The notes below the pieces were generated by a model. That model saw only the letters and a list, made by a program, of their open reading frames with translations, was not told the DNA's origin and did no database searches. Positions 15,872 through 24,284 of a stretch of 29,817 nt of DNA are shown here, one piece after another. Origin of the DNA: Candidatus Gastranaerophilales bacterium (lineage in GTDB: Bacteria > Cyanobacteriota > Vampirovibrionia > Gastranaerophilales > Gastranaerophilaceae); NCBI GenBank assembly GCA_947589525.1, contig CANQAW010000002.1, positions 1-29,817 on the forward strand, given 5' to 3'. The position numbers and the translations under genes are program-made. Numbering within the stretch: position 1 is the first letter of the stretch; each line of letters begins with the position of its first letter.

Positions 15872-16351
15872 TTAATCATTTATTTTTATATCAAGATTTG
15901 TATTAATGTCATTGGGTTTTGTTTCAAATTTGTTTAAAACAAAGGTCATGCCCATGGCGCAGACTGAATTTAACATTGAAACCATTGCGCTTACCATAAA
16001 AACTATTATAAAAAACAGCCATATCGCATCTTGAAGAATGTAGGGTATTCCGTAGGTATAATAGTCTTTAATAATTAATTTCATAAAAATTACCATAGGG
16101 CAAAATGAAATAAAAAATCCTACGCTTGAAAAAAATCCTATTATGGCACCAAGCACAGCGCCTTCCTGATTTGTTAAAATTCCAAGGTATTTATCGTTTT
16201 TTTTCATAAACAACATTATGATAATACTCGAAAAGAACGATAATATAAACAAGCTAAATCCGATAACGGGAGGGATTACGGACAATAAACCCAAAAAAGC
16301 GCCCAGTATTAATGCAAAAACAACGGCTCTTTTAATTATAATTTCGCTCAT
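15872..16351 (-). CDS. four-helix membrane protein of unknown function
   Basis: The 159-residue protein has about four hydrophobic segments (roughly 8-27, 29-49, 63-90 and 105-137) and a short polar tail. I recognise no family. AGGAG lies 5 nt before the ATG. Its start overlaps the end of ruvC by 4 bp and its stop lies 10 bp before the chosen mtnA start, so it is in a tight ruvC-(this)-mtnA transcript. The Gly-rich NQEGAVLGAIIGFFSSVGFF helix suggests close helix packing. No catalytic motif is seen. Confidence 0.75.
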   Translation of the reverse strand: MSEIIIKRAVVFALILGAFLGLLSVIPPVIGFSLFILSFFSSIIIMLFMKKNDKYLGILTNQEGAVLGAIIGFFSSVGFFISFCPMVIFMKLIIKDYYTYGIPYILQDAIWLFFIIVFMVSAMVSMLNSVCAMGMTFVLNKFETKPNDINTNLDIKIND

Positions 16352-16836
16352 TTTATCTCCTCTTTAAATTTGCAGTTTTGACCGTGGCAAACGGCAAGTG
16401 CTATTGAATCTATTGTATCATCTAAAGTGATTTTTTCATCCAATTCTATGTAATTTTTAATCATTAACTTTATATCCGCCTTTTGCGCCCTTCCGAAGCC
16501 TGCAATTGTTTGTTTGACAACAAGAGGAGTATATTCGTACATCGGTATTGAATGTTGTTCGAGTGATAATAAAATTACGCCTCTTGCTTGTGCAACGGGA
16601 ATAATTGTCTTTTGATTTTTAAAGAAAAACAATTGCTCAATAGAGGCACAATCAGGCTTATATTTTTCTATGAGAAAATCTATGTCATCTTTCAGCTCTT
16701 TCAATCTTTTAGGGTGAGGCGCTTTTTTGTCTGTTTGTATAGAACCGCTTGTCAGAAGCTTAAATTTAAAATCACGATAATCTACAAAACTATATCCGCT
16801 TATCCCTATTCCGGGGTCAATTCCCATAATAATCAT
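16348..16836 (-). CDS. ruvC: crossover junction endodeoxyribonuclease RuvC
   Basis: The 162-residue Holliday-junction resolvase cuts four-way junctions held by RuvAB. Its RNase-H-like active site is complete: D7 in GIDPG, E67 in SIEQLFF, and D140 and D143 in DDTIDSIALAVCH. Length is normal. The ATG at 16836 has no Shine-Dalgarno sequence and lies 6 nt after a -10 box, so the mRNA is probably leaderless; an alternative ATG three codons later also lacks a ribosome site. It heads the operon with the membrane protein and mtnA. Confidence 0.95.
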   Translation of the reverse strand: MIIMGIDPGIGISGYSFVDYRDFKFKLLTSGSIQTDKKAPHPKRLKELKDDIDFLIEKYKPDCASIEQLFFFKNQKTIIPVAQARGVILLSLEQHSIPMYEYTPLVVKQTIAGFGRAQKADIKLMIKNYIELDEKITLDDTIDSIALAVCHGQNCKFKEEIK

Positions 16837-16842
16837 ACTTTT

Positions 16843-16871
16843 ACAATATTAAATCAGGTGTATTTTGTCAA
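16843..16871 (-). promoter_or_regulatory. ruvC promoter, leaderless arrangement
   Basis: Minus strand: consensus TTGACA (16871-16866), a 17-bp spacer, TATTGT (16848-16843), then 6 nt to the ruvC ATG. The -35 box overlaps that of the divergent gene. Confidence 0.7.
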
Positions 16872-16892
16872 AAAATTAAAATATGTTATTAT
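16865..16892 (+). promoter_or_regulatory. promoter of the TrpD-like gene, leaderless arrangement
   Basis: TTGTCA (16865-16870), a 16-bp spacer, TATTAT (16887-16892), then 6 nt to the ATG at 16899. It shares five bases of its -35 box with the ruvC promoter on the other strand, so the two promoters should compete for polymerase. Confidence 0.6.
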
Positions 16893-16898
16893 TTTTCT

Positions 16899-17912
16899 AT
16901 GATTAAAGAAGCGATGAATTGTCTGATTGAAAATATAGACTTAGATTTTATAAGTGCAAAAGAAGTATTTGATGAAATTTTTTCGGGATTATCTACTTCT
17001 ATTCAGGCAAGCTCTTTTATAACGGCTCTTGAATCCAAAAAGCCGACCTATGAAGAAAAGACGGCGGGAATAATATCGGCAAGGGATGCGGTCGGAAAAA
17101 TAAATCTCGGCTTAAACAATGCCGATACGATTGAAAACATTATTGTCGAACAGGATGAAAAATATATCGATTACTCTCTTACTAACGATTTAATATGCTC
17201 ATGCTGCAATTTAACCGCACTTAAATATTGTTTTAATGCAAGAAACTACAGCTCAAGAAGTTTTGATATTTTATCCGATTTGGGTTTTAAATTTAAAAAT
17301 CCCGATTTTGATTATTCAAATGATATAGAACGGATTAATTTCGGGTATATTTGCCTGTCGGTTGAAGAACCTTTTTTTAAATACAGCTGGGAATTAAAAA
17401 ATAATCTTAAATTTCAAAACATTTTATCACTGACCGAAAAGCTGTTAAATCCTTACAATTCCCAAAATATTGTTCTCGGTATTAAAGACAAAAACGAAGT
17501 TCAAAATATGGCACAAATTCTTATTGAGCTAAAAAGTGCTAACGCAATTGTAATATCGGGCGCAGACAGTCTTCCTTTTGTGAATATCTCGGGTGAAACA
17601 ATGATAGCGGAAGCTTGGAAAAACAAGATTTTTACATATTCCATGACTGCCGAATCGGTTGATTTGAAAAGCACCGATATTAAAAACATACAAGTTGAAA
17701 ACAATCTTCATTGTGCTCAGATAATAAAAAATCTGACGGAAAATAATGTTAGCGAGGATATTTTTAATTCCGTAATTTTAAATGCGGGATTTTCTTTATA
17801 TATTTCAAAAGCCGTCCCGTGTGTGCTGGACGGAATTGCCCTTGCAAAAAAAGTCATAATCGAAGGCAAACTGAAAGAAAAATTTGAACAGCTTAAAAAT
17901 TTTTACAGTTAA
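16899..17912 (+). CDS. degenerate TrpD-like (glycosyltransferase family 3) protein
   Basis: The 337-residue protein has the overall order of anthranilate phosphoribosyltransferase: a helical N-terminal part with S-A-K-E-V-F-D-E-I-F, an N-A-R-N-Y-S-S-R-S segment at 113-121 in the place of the PRPP-binding K-x-G-N-R-S-x-S-S-K-S, and VISGADSLPFVNISGETMIA where TrpD has a GEDGLDELS-type segment. The GTGGDG loop is gone (residues around 85-96 read EQDEKYIDYSLT) and the metal-binding D-E pair is replaced by P-F. It is therefore unlikely to make phosphoribosyl-anthranilate; a binding or regulatory role or another substrate is possible. No other tryptophan gene is nearby. There is no Shine-Dalgarno sequence; the transcript is probably leaderless. 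Confidence 0.7.
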   Translation: MIKEAMNCLIENIDLDFISAKEVFDEIFSGLSTSIQASSFITALESKKPTYEEKTAGIISARDAVGKINLGLNNADTIENIIVEQDEKYIDYSLTNDLICSCCNLTALKYCFNARNYSSRSFDILSDLGFKFKNPDFDYSNDIERINFGYICLSVEEPFFKYSWELKNNLKFQNILSLTEKLLNPYNSQNIVLGIKDKNEVQNMAQILIELKSANAIVISGADSLPFVNISGETMIAEAWKNKIFTYSMTAESVDLKSTDIKNIQVENNLHCAQIIKNLTENNVSEDIFNSVILNAGFSLYISKAVPCVLDGIALAKKVIIEGKLKEKFEQLKNFYS

Positions 17913-17927
17913 AAATCATCATTTTAT

Positions 17928-17956
17928 TTGAACTTAATTTCTCTTGAAATTATAAT
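17928..17956 (+). promoter_or_regulatory. promoter of the outer-membrane-like gene, leaderless arrangement
   Basis: TTGAAC (17928-17933), an exact 17-bp spacer and consensus TATAAT (17951-17956) are followed by 8 nt and the ATG at 17965, leaving no room for a ribosome binding site. Confidence 0.75.
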
Positions 17957-17964
17957 ATTATTCT

Positions 17965-18657
17965 ATGAATAAAAAGGCGGTTATTTTAATTATGTTTTTA
18001 TTGCTCAATTTTTCTTGTTTTTCGCAGGAAAATCCGCAGTTGTATTCGCAGGAGTATTTCGATTATTTAATTGAGTGTACTCAGCCGAAGGTTATCAAAA
18101 AAGAAGAAAAAACAACAAAAGAAGAACCTGTTGAAATTTCAAAGGAGAATGAAATAGTAATTGAAGACCAAGAGCCTTTTAAATTAAAAATAGAAAATAC
18201 CGCAGTCGGCAAATATACTCAAAGCTATATTAAAGAGGATACTAAAAGCATTGTTCCCATAGGAAAAAATTTAAATTTTGCTCAAGATATCGTTAAATTC
18301 AAAAATAATAAATATAATTCGGATGATGTTAAATCAACAACGGGGCTTGAATACAAATTTAGCGATTATATAAAAGTTTCTTCCGGATTGGAAACTAATT
18401 ATAAGGGCTACAACCAAATTCCCGACTCGCAAAAAATTTATTTTACACCGTCTTTAAGTTTTAAAGATATGATATTTATCGATTTTCACAATAAATATTC
18501 TGCTCGTTCGGGAGCAGTTGACCATGATATAGGTCTAAACGTGTCGCCTTTAAAATCAAAAGCGCTGGATGTCGGTGTGTATGCAGGCATGACCAGAAAT
18601 GCGGACGGAGATATCAGCAGAAGCGTAATTTTTAAAACAAGCTTTTCTTTTTATTAA
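17965..18657 (+). CDS. exported outer-membrane-like protein
   Basis: The 230-residue protein has a signal peptide (K-K followed by a hydrophobic AVILIMFLLLNF core, with likely cleavage after C-F-S near residue 20). A charged Lys/Glu linker follows at about 45-70. From about 125 onward, alternating polar and hydrophobic strands (TTGLEYKFSDYIKVSSGLET, then KIYFTPSLSFKDMIFIDF) end in a terminal F-S-F-Y. Short beta strands and a terminal aromatic residue are typical of outer-membrane barrel proteins, which supports a diderm cell. The predicted barrel is small and no family is recognised. A lipoprotein is less likely because the residue three before the cysteine does not fit a lipobox. It converges on the next gene with no gap. 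Confidence 0.7.
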   Translation: MNKKAVILIMFLLLNFSCFSQENPQLYSQEYFDYLIECTQPKVIKKEEKTTKEEPVEISKENEIVIEDQEPFKLKIENTAVGKYTQSYIKEDTKSIVPIGKNLNFAQDIVKFKNNKYNSDDVKSTTGLEYKFSDYIKVSSGLETNYKGYNQIPDSQKIYFTPSLSFKDMIFIDFHNKYSARSGAVDHDIGLNVSPLKSKALDVGVYAGMTRNADGDISRSVIFKTSFSFY

Positions 18658-19815
18658 TTATTTAATAAAGTTATGATAAAGTTTAATTTCTTGTTCTTTT
18701 AAATTTTTATTGGTAGCCGACATTGACTTAATTTCGTTCATGGAGTTCGGAAGCTCATTATTGGGACGAGATTTTAAATATTTCTTTTCAAGTCGTTTTT
18801 GATTTAAGAATGGCAAGCCAAAACCTAAGTATCCTATTTCGGTAGCGTATGCTGCCGTTTTTAGCCATGTGTTAAGAGCATCCGTTTTTGCAACAAGCGG
18901 ATTAATTTTTTTGTCGCCGGATTTAAGCATTGAAATAATTGTATTTTCGCATGCCTTTGAAATTTCGCCTGATTTTTGGCTGAAATTGTTGTAGCCTTTG
19001 TTTTTTAATTGTGTTAATTCTTCCAGTGTATTTTGTGCATTTTGATATTTTTCAACGGCTTCGGGCACCCAATTGCCTGCTTTGTCTGCGGTTGCAATTC
19101 CTTCTTGTTTTAGGGTATTAACTAATTTTTCTTGTTTTTGAACTAATGAATTAAAGATGACGTTGAATATTTTTTCGGGGTCGCCCTTTTGTTCTTTTGC
19201 TTCTGCAAGCATCTTGTTGACTTCATCCAATGATGTATATCCCGAATATTTTTGAATAGCCTGTTCTTTTGTATAGCAAATTTTTCCGCCAAGCGGATTA
19301 ATTGTGTCCCAAACATTTTTCAATGCTATTTTTGCTTTTGCCACGGGTGCTTGTATAAATTCTGCCGCTTTATTTTTTAATCCTTTTGTTTCAAATAAGC
19401 TTTGATAAGGTTTAGTCGACATGGGAATACCCGACATTTTTCCGACCGCACCGCTGATAAGCGCATTTAGCGCCTTTAGAGCCAGTAAAATAATAGCTAT
19501 TGTTTGAATATCTCTGTATAATATTTCTTTAATTTCATCTTTAGTTGCTTCTTTGTTATTGGGATTTCTGTTTCTTGCCGATTTTACTCTCGGGCCTACA
19601 ACCATTGTAAGCATAAGAGTCATCATTAATAACCAAGAGTTGTCTCCTCCCGTAGGTTCAAAAGCATTGATTGTTTTTTGAAACTTGTCATTTGAACATA
19701 AAGAGTCCACTTTGCTTCCCAAGCTTGTTGCAATATTGTTTATTTGTTTCGGAAGGTTTTGACCTATAGTGCTGTTGCTGATTTTTGATGTTATTTTATT
19801 GATATTTATACCCAT
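18658..19815 (-). CDS. unknown membrane protein, second gene of a coupled pair
   Basis: The 385-residue protein is not recognised. Hydrophobic segments are at about 60-77 (SWLLMMTLMLTMVVG) and 104-124 (TIAIILLALKALNALISG), with a weaker one near 318-338 (AYATEIGYLGFGLPF). Between the first two is a basic, Asn-rich stretch, G-P-R-V-K-S-A-R-N-R-N-P-N-N, and then D-E-I-K-E-I-L-Y-R-D. Residues 130-310 are soluble and largely helical. There is no signal peptide. The N-terminus, M-G-I-N-I-N-K-I, is of the type shared with other unknown proteins here. The ATG overlaps the stop of the upstream gene in a TAATG junction with a G-rich ribosome site before it, so the two are translationally coupled and probably act together. 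Confidence 0.75.
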   Translation of the reverse strand: MGININKITSKISNSTIGQNLPKQINNIATSLGSKVDSLCSNDKFQKTINAFEPTGGDNSWLLMMTLMLTMVVGPRVKSARNRNPNNKEATKDEIKEILYRDIQTIAIILLALKALNALISGAVGKMSGIPMSTKPYQSLFETKGLKNKAAEFIQAPVAKAKIALKNVWDTINPLGGKICYTKEQAIQKYSGYTSLDEVNKMLAEAKEQKGDPEKIFNVIFNSLVQKQEKLVNTLKQEGIATADKAGNWVPEAVEKYQNAQNTLEELTQLKNKGYNNFSQKSGEISKACENTIISMLKSGDKKINPLVAKTDALNTWLKTAAYATEIGYLGFGLPFLNQKRLEKKYLKSRPNNELPNSMNEIKSMSATNKNLKEQEIKLYHNFIK

Positions 19816-20864
19816 TAACCTGCACCCCCTTCCGTTTTCTTTTTATCGGCTTCGTTATATATTGCTTTTGCGTTAGGATTAACTCCGCCTGAAGCCCAAG
19901 TATATAATTTAGGAATATAACTCATTAATATTCCCGTAATGGTTACCATTAGAGCAACGGTAGTCAGGCGTTTTCCGATATAATTATTTTTAAATTTTGA
20001 TATTAAGGCATTTGAATCAAGATTATGAAGTTGTTTTTTTGTATAAATTGAAAAATCATTCAAATAATCACCTATGTATCCGACATAATCTTTAAAAGAT
20101 GTTGCACCCGAAGCTGTGTTTGAGACACTGTAGCTCGCAGTAAGAAAATCGCATGATTTATAGTTATCTTTTGTTCTTTTTACAACGGATGAGAAGATTT
20201 CTTGCGCATTTTCAAGGGCTTTTGACAATTCGCTTTTTTTAACTTTTTTGTTTATGGAATTATCGGCTAATATGTTTTTGTATTTTAAAATAGCGTTGCT
20301 TAAATTTTCTACGTCGTCTTTTGTTAAGTCGCATACATCAGAAGGAGAATTTGTGCATAATTTTCCTATGGTTTTTTCAAGCATGTCTTTTGAAATTTTG
20401 GAAATAAATTTTTTATCGTCAATTTTGCCGTTTTCAAGTGTGCCTTGCGCCAAATATGACAGATTTCTCAAATTTTCAACATGGGTGTTTGCGCTTTTAC
20501 CCCAAACTTTTTTTAATCCCGCCAAAATTGCCATAGGCATAAAAGTCATTGTCGGGCCCGTTAAAAATTCTCTTATTCCTTCTTGTTTTAATGAATTAAA
20601 ATTGATTTTATGAGTGTAGCGAAATCCCGCAAACATACCCATTATTGTTCTGGGTATATTTGTTCCTCCCATATCTTCAACCGTAAACGATATGGCTCTG
20701 CCCCCGTTTTCAACCCATAACCAGAAGCTTGATAGCATATTTGTAAGTCCGCAGAAATTAACGTTGTTGTTATTTATTTTTTGGTTATTGGCTAAATTGT
20801 TATTTTTCTTATTGTTATAGCTTTGAGTTTGAAATTTAATGTTGTTAATTTGCGATAATTTCAT
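19815..20864 (-). CDS. unknown membrane protein, first gene of a coupled pair
   Basis: The 349-residue protein is not recognised. It opens with M-K-L-S-Q-I-N-N-I-K-F and an Asn/Lys-rich stretch, then V-N-F-C-G at 35-39. A conserved-looking block at 48-82 (WLWVENGGRAISFTVEDM, then IPRTIMGMF) contains acidic and basic residues next to hydrophobic ones. Hydrophobic segments lie at about 100-118 and 304-326 (TVALMVTITGILMSYIP); the middle is soluble and helical. The C-terminal tail is polar (K-K-K-T-E-G-G-A-G). GAGG is 12 nt before the ATG, a long spacing. It shares a transcript and coupled translation with the following gene. An internal-membrane protein partner of that gene is the most I can infer. 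Confidence 0.75.
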   Translation of the reverse strand: MKLSQINNIKFQTQSYNNKKNNNLANNQKINNNNVNFCGLTNMLSSFWLWVENGGRAISFTVEDMGGTNIPRTIMGMFAGFRYTHKINFNSLKQEGIREFLTGPTMTFMPMAILAGLKKVWGKSANTHVENLRNLSYLAQGTLENGKIDDKKFISKISKDMLEKTIGKLCTNSPSDVCDLTKDDVENLSNAILKYKNILADNSINKKVKKSELSKALENAQEIFSSVVKRTKDNYKSCDFLTASYSVSNTASGATSFKDYVGYIGDYLNDFSIYTKKQLHNLDSNALISKFKNNYIGKRLTTVALMVTITGILMSYIPKLYTWASGGVNPNAKAIYNEADKKKTEGGAG

Positions 20865-21022
20865 TTATAGTTTTTTCCTCACACAAACACAAGTTAATAA
20901 AAACAGGTGATTAATTTTTTTTGCCAAAAAAAGTATCAAAATTTTAAAATCTTTACAATTATTTTGACGGCAAGGGTTATATTATCACAAATTATTATTA
21001 ATTTAAATTTAAACTTGTGTAT

Positions 21023-21040
21023 CGTTAAGAAAACTTAACG
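21023..21040 (-). terminator. hairpin directly after ribF
   Basis: A perfect 7-bp stem (CGTTAAG and CTTAACG) with a 4-base loop begins right after the ribF stop codon. It lacks a run of T downstream on either strand, so it is a weak or non-canonical terminator, or an mRNA 3'-end stabiliser. Confidence 0.4.
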
Positions 21041-21970
21041 TTACATTATAGTTTTTGCCCAATTTTCAAAAGCTTCGTAATCTTTATCCATTTGTTCTTT
21101 TAAAAGCTTAATATTTGCGAATTTTTCCTGTTCTCTTAATTTTTTAATAAAACCGATTTTAATAATTTTTCCGTATAAATCTTCATCTAAATTGTAAATA
21201 TGCGCTTCCAATATTTCGGATTTACCGTCGCTCATTGTCGGTTTTGTTCCCCAAGATATTAATGCGGGCGTTGTTTTAAAACTGCTTCCTTGTGCAAAGC
21301 CGAAGTAAACACCGTAAGGAAGTTTTACAAGACTGTTGGGCCATAATAAATTAGCGGTCGGATAGCCGAATTTTTGGGCATATTTTTCACCTTGAATGAC
21401 CGAATTTCTTATTGTGAAATTTCTGCCTAAAAGTGCTTTAACCGCATTTAAATGTCCGAGTTCTATTCGCTGTCTTATTATTGTTGAGCTTACCAGTTCG
21501 CAGTCGTTATATTTTATTTCAGGCACTATAATTGTTCTGTAGCCGTAATTTTCTTCCTGCGATTTAAGAAACTCCGCATTTCCCGATTTGTCTTTGCCAA
21601 AAGTGTGATTATATCCTACTATTATTATTTTCGGATTTAAATTTTTTACAAGTATATCTTTTAAATATTCTTGTGCGCTTATATTTTTGAATTGTTCGAA
21701 ATCAAGCTCGTATAAGAAATCAACACCCATTCCTTCAAGAATTAATTCTTTATCTTTATAATTTTGTATATCAAGAGTTTGCTCTTGTGAAAAGTAATTT
21801 GCAGGATTTTTGTCAAAAGTTACAACGGCGCTTTTTAAATTGTTTTCATGAGCCATCTTTAAAAGAGTGTTAATTATTTTTCGATGTCCTATATGAATTC
21901 CGTCAAAATAACCAAGTGCAATTACCAAATTTTTGTTTTTATTTTTGTTTATTTCTTGAAAAACTTCCAT
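21041..21970 (-). CDS. ribF: bifunctional riboflavin kinase / FAD synthetase
   Basis: The 309-residue enzyme phosphorylates riboflavin to FMN and adenylates FMN to FAD. The N-terminal nucleotidyltransferase domain has G-Y-F-D-G-I-H-I-G-H at about 18-27, D-F-L-Y-E-L-D-F, VGYNHTFGKDKSG and SSTIIRQ. The C-terminal flavokinase domain has G-x-x-Y-A-Q-K-F-G-Y-P-T-A-N and GVYFGFAQG, with the EAHIYNLDEDLYG acidic motif. Length is normal. Its ATG overlaps the last base of the relA/spoT stop (TAATG), so it is coupled to that gene. FAD and FMN from this enzyme would serve the flavodiiron protein among others. Confidence 0.94.
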   Translation of the reverse strand: MEVFQEINKNKNKNLVIALGYFDGIHIGHRKIINTLLKMAHENNLKSAVVTFDKNPANYFSQEQTLDIQNYKDKELILEGMGVDFLYELDFEQFKNISAQEYLKDILVKNLNPKIIIVGYNHTFGKDKSGNAEFLKSQEENYGYRTIIVPEIKYNDCELVSSTIIRQRIELGHLNAVKALLGRNFTIRNSVIQGEKYAQKFGYPTANLLWPNSLVKLPYGVYFGFAQGSSFKTTPALISWGTKPTMSDGKSEILEAHIYNLDEDLYGKIIKIGFIKKLREQEKFANIKLLKEQMDKDYEAFENWAKTIM

Positions 21971-24201
21971 TAATCAGTATTTTCCTTATTTTGTACATTT
22001 TTATATTTTTTCTTTTTGGAGTATTTGGGTTGATTTAAGTTTTCTTTTTGCTGTAATCTTCGAACCGAAAAAACATCATTTATTGACTGAATTGCAAGTA
22101 TAATTTTTTTTAAGGTTTCAATGCTGTCAAGTTCTATGCCTAAATCAATTATACCAAATTTTCTTCCTTTCAAATATGTATTTGAGTATATTATATTAAT
22201 TCCCAAATCTCCCGTTTTCATCAACACATCCCTTAATATACCCACTCTGTCCTGACATTCTATTCTTATATGTGCAAGATACTTTCCTTTGGAAATGTCG
22301 TCCGACCAGTTTATGTCAATCATTCTTTCCGGTTCAATATTACCCAAACATTTGCAATCAAGCCTGTGTACGCTGACGCCTTTTGATTTTGTTACAACGC
22401 CTACTATAGGTTCTCCCGGAATTGGAGAACAGCATTTTGCAAGCGACCACAACAAACCCTCAAGTCCGACTATGTCATTTTTTTTGTTTTTGGTTTTTTT
22501 GCCGTTTGCTTGATTTTGTTCAAATGCAAGCTGTTCATTAGTTTTTGGCGCATCGTATTTTTTAATTACATTAATTACTTTATGAACGGTTGTCTCTCCG
22601 TATCCCAGCCCCGCAAACAAATCCTGCGAGGATTTGTAATTCATTTCACGTGCAACTTTATCGATAATGCCGGCTTTTAAAAGTTCTTCAAAGGGATTTT
22701 TTCCAATCTCTAATTCGAGATTAGTCTTGCCCAATGTTATATTGTCTTCTCTGTTGAATTTTTTAAACCATTGACGGATTTTTGTTCCCGCATTTTTTGT
22801 GACTACAAAATTCAGCCAATCAATTTTGGGCGCAAATTGTTTTGATGTCAATATTTCGACTATATCACCGTTTTTTAATTTTGTGTCGAGCTGTGCTATT
22901 CTGCCGTTTATTAGCGCGCCTACGGTTCTGTGACCTACTTCTGTGTGAATTCTGTATGCAAAATCAACAGGAGTTGAGTTTTGGGGTAAGTCGAAAACAT
23001 CACCGTTTGGAGTGAATACAAAAACTTGGTCATTAAATAAATCTAATTTAACACTTTCCACAAAATCACGGGCATCGGTAGTTTCCCTGTCAAATTCCAT
23101 TACCTTTCGCATCCATGAAAATTGCATATCCTGTTTATTTGATGCTTTTGTTACGCCCGATTCTTTATATTTCCAGTGCGCAGCAATACCGTATTCGGCT
23201 ATTTCATGCATTTTGTGGGTTCTTATTTGAATTTCAACGGGTTTGTTTTTTGAACCGATAACAGAGGTATGCAAAGAGCGATACATATTGCCTTTGGGCA
23301 TTGCAATATAATCTTTAAATCTTCCGGGGATTGGTTTAAATATTTGATGTATTATCCCCAATACCTGATAGCATTCCGCTTCGGTATCCACTATTACCCT
23401 TACTGCCGTTATGTCATACAGCTGGTCAAATGAAACATTCAGTCTTTTCATTTTGTTGTAGATACTGTAATAGTGCTTTGCCCTGCCCTTAATGGTAACT
23501 TTGAGTTTATGTTTTTCAAGCTCGGATTTTATTTTTTCAATTAACGAGTTAACCGTGTCATCTCTCATTGATTTTGTTTCGGCGACAAGCTTGGCTATTT
23601 CGTAGTATTTTTCAGGGTTTAGATAGCGAAGAGATAAATCTTCAAGCTCTGCTTTAATTTTCCCCATACCTAAACGGTTAGCAAGAGGTGCGAAAATATC
23701 AATAGTTTCTTGCGCAATTTTTTTTTGTTTTGACGCCGCCATATATGAAAGAGTTCTCATGTTGTGGAGTCTGTCAGCAAGTTTTAATATGACAATTCTT
23801 ATATCTTGCGCCATTGCTATAAACATTCGCCTGAAGTTTTCCGCCTGACGTTCTTCTTTTGATTTGAACTGATATTTTGAAAGTTTTGTAACACCCGTAA
23901 CTAAATTTACAACATCAATTCCGAACTTATCCTGCATTTCTTGTGCCGTTGTATTTGTATCTTCCAGCACATCATGTAAAAAAGCGGCAATGATTGTATC
24001 TTTATCTAATTTTAAATCGACGAGAATTTTTGCAACTTCAACAGGGTGAATTATATACGGCTCTTGCGAAACCCTAAATTGACCTTCATGGAGTTTTTTA
24101 GCCCATTCATAAGCAAGCTTAATCTGCTCTATATCCTCTTTTGGCCGTTTTTGTTTATTTAATTCTTCTATAATTTCATCAAATGTTTTTTGATAAGTCA
24201 T
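21970..24201 (-). CDS. bifunctional (p)ppGpp synthetase/hydrolase (RelA/SpoT, Rel)
   Basis: The 743-residue protein has the full Rel layout: an HD hydrolase domain (H52 in IIHP, H76-D77 and E80-D81 in HDVLEDT), a synthetase domain with GRFKDYIAMPKGNMYRSLHT, a TGS domain (VFVFTPNGDVFDLPQNSTP), a Cys-rich segment around LLWSLAKCCSPIPGEPIVG, and a C-terminal ACT domain (RIECQDRVGILRDVLMKT). Both catalytic domains look intact, so it should make and destroy the stringent-response alarmone. I chose the ATG at 24201, with AGGA 5 nt before it, over one at 24219, because a TATAAT lies 1 nt upstream of the latter, which would place that ATG upstream of the transcript start. Confidence 0.95.
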   Translation of the reverse strand: MTYQKTFDEIIEELNKQKRPKEDIEQIKLAYEWAKKLHEGQFRVSQEPYIIHPVEVAKILVDLKLDKDTIIAAFLHDVLEDTNTTAQEMQDKFGIDVVNLVTGVTKLSKYQFKSKEERQAENFRRMFIAMAQDIRIVILKLADRLHNMRTLSYMAASKQKKIAQETIDIFAPLANRLGMGKIKAELEDLSLRYLNPEKYYEIAKLVAETKSMRDDTVNSLIEKIKSELEKHKLKVTIKGRAKHYYSIYNKMKRLNVSFDQLYDITAVRVIVDTEAECYQVLGIIHQIFKPIPGRFKDYIAMPKGNMYRSLHTSVIGSKNKPVEIQIRTHKMHEIAEYGIAAHWKYKESGVTKASNKQDMQFSWMRKVMEFDRETTDARDFVESVKLDLFNDQVFVFTPNGDVFDLPQNSTPVDFAYRIHTEVGHRTVGALINGRIAQLDTKLKNGDIVEILTSKQFAPKIDWLNFVVTKNAGTKIRQWFKKFNREDNITLGKTNLELEIGKNPFEELLKAGIIDKVAREMNYKSSQDLFAGLGYGETTVHKVINVIKKYDAPKTNEQLAFEQNQANGKKTKNKKNDIVGLEGLLWSLAKCCSPIPGEPIVGVVTKSKGVSVHRLDCKCLGNIEPERMIDINWSDDISKGKYLAHIRIECQDRVGILRDVLMKTGDLGINIIYSNTYLKGRKFGIIDLGIELDSIETLKKIILAIQSINDVFSVRRLQQKENLNQPKYSKKKKYKNVQNKENTD

Positions 24202-24220
24202 AATTATCCTATTTTCCATA

Positions 24221-24226
24221 ATTATA
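24221..24226 (-). promoter_or_regulatory. -10 box for relA/spoT
   Basis: Minus-strand TATAAT at 24226-24221. The expected transcript start, about 7 nt on, lies after the ATG at 24219, supporting the start at 24201. No good -35 box is seen. Confidence 0.45.
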
Positions 24227-24268
24227 CTACGTATATAGATTTTTATATGAATTATATGTTGTATTTTG

Positions 24269-24277
24269 TGCTAAGAT
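24269..24277 (+). promoter_or_regulatory. extended -10 promoter for the DUF167 gene
   Basis: TG at 24269-24270, one base, then TAAGAT (24272-24277), followed by 7 nt to the ATG at 24285. This suggests another leaderless start. Confidence 0.45.
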
Positions 24278-24284
24278 AGTTACA

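Noticed and set aside
15194..15937. Plus-strand open frames opposite mtnA
   Set aside because: mtnA has complete motifs on the minus strand; the opposite frames have no recognisable domain or ribosome site.
17965..18657. Outer-membrane-like protein as a lipoprotein
   Set aside because: The cysteine near the signal-peptide end is preceded by N-F-S, which does not fit the lipobox; a normal signal peptidase I site after C-F-S fits better.
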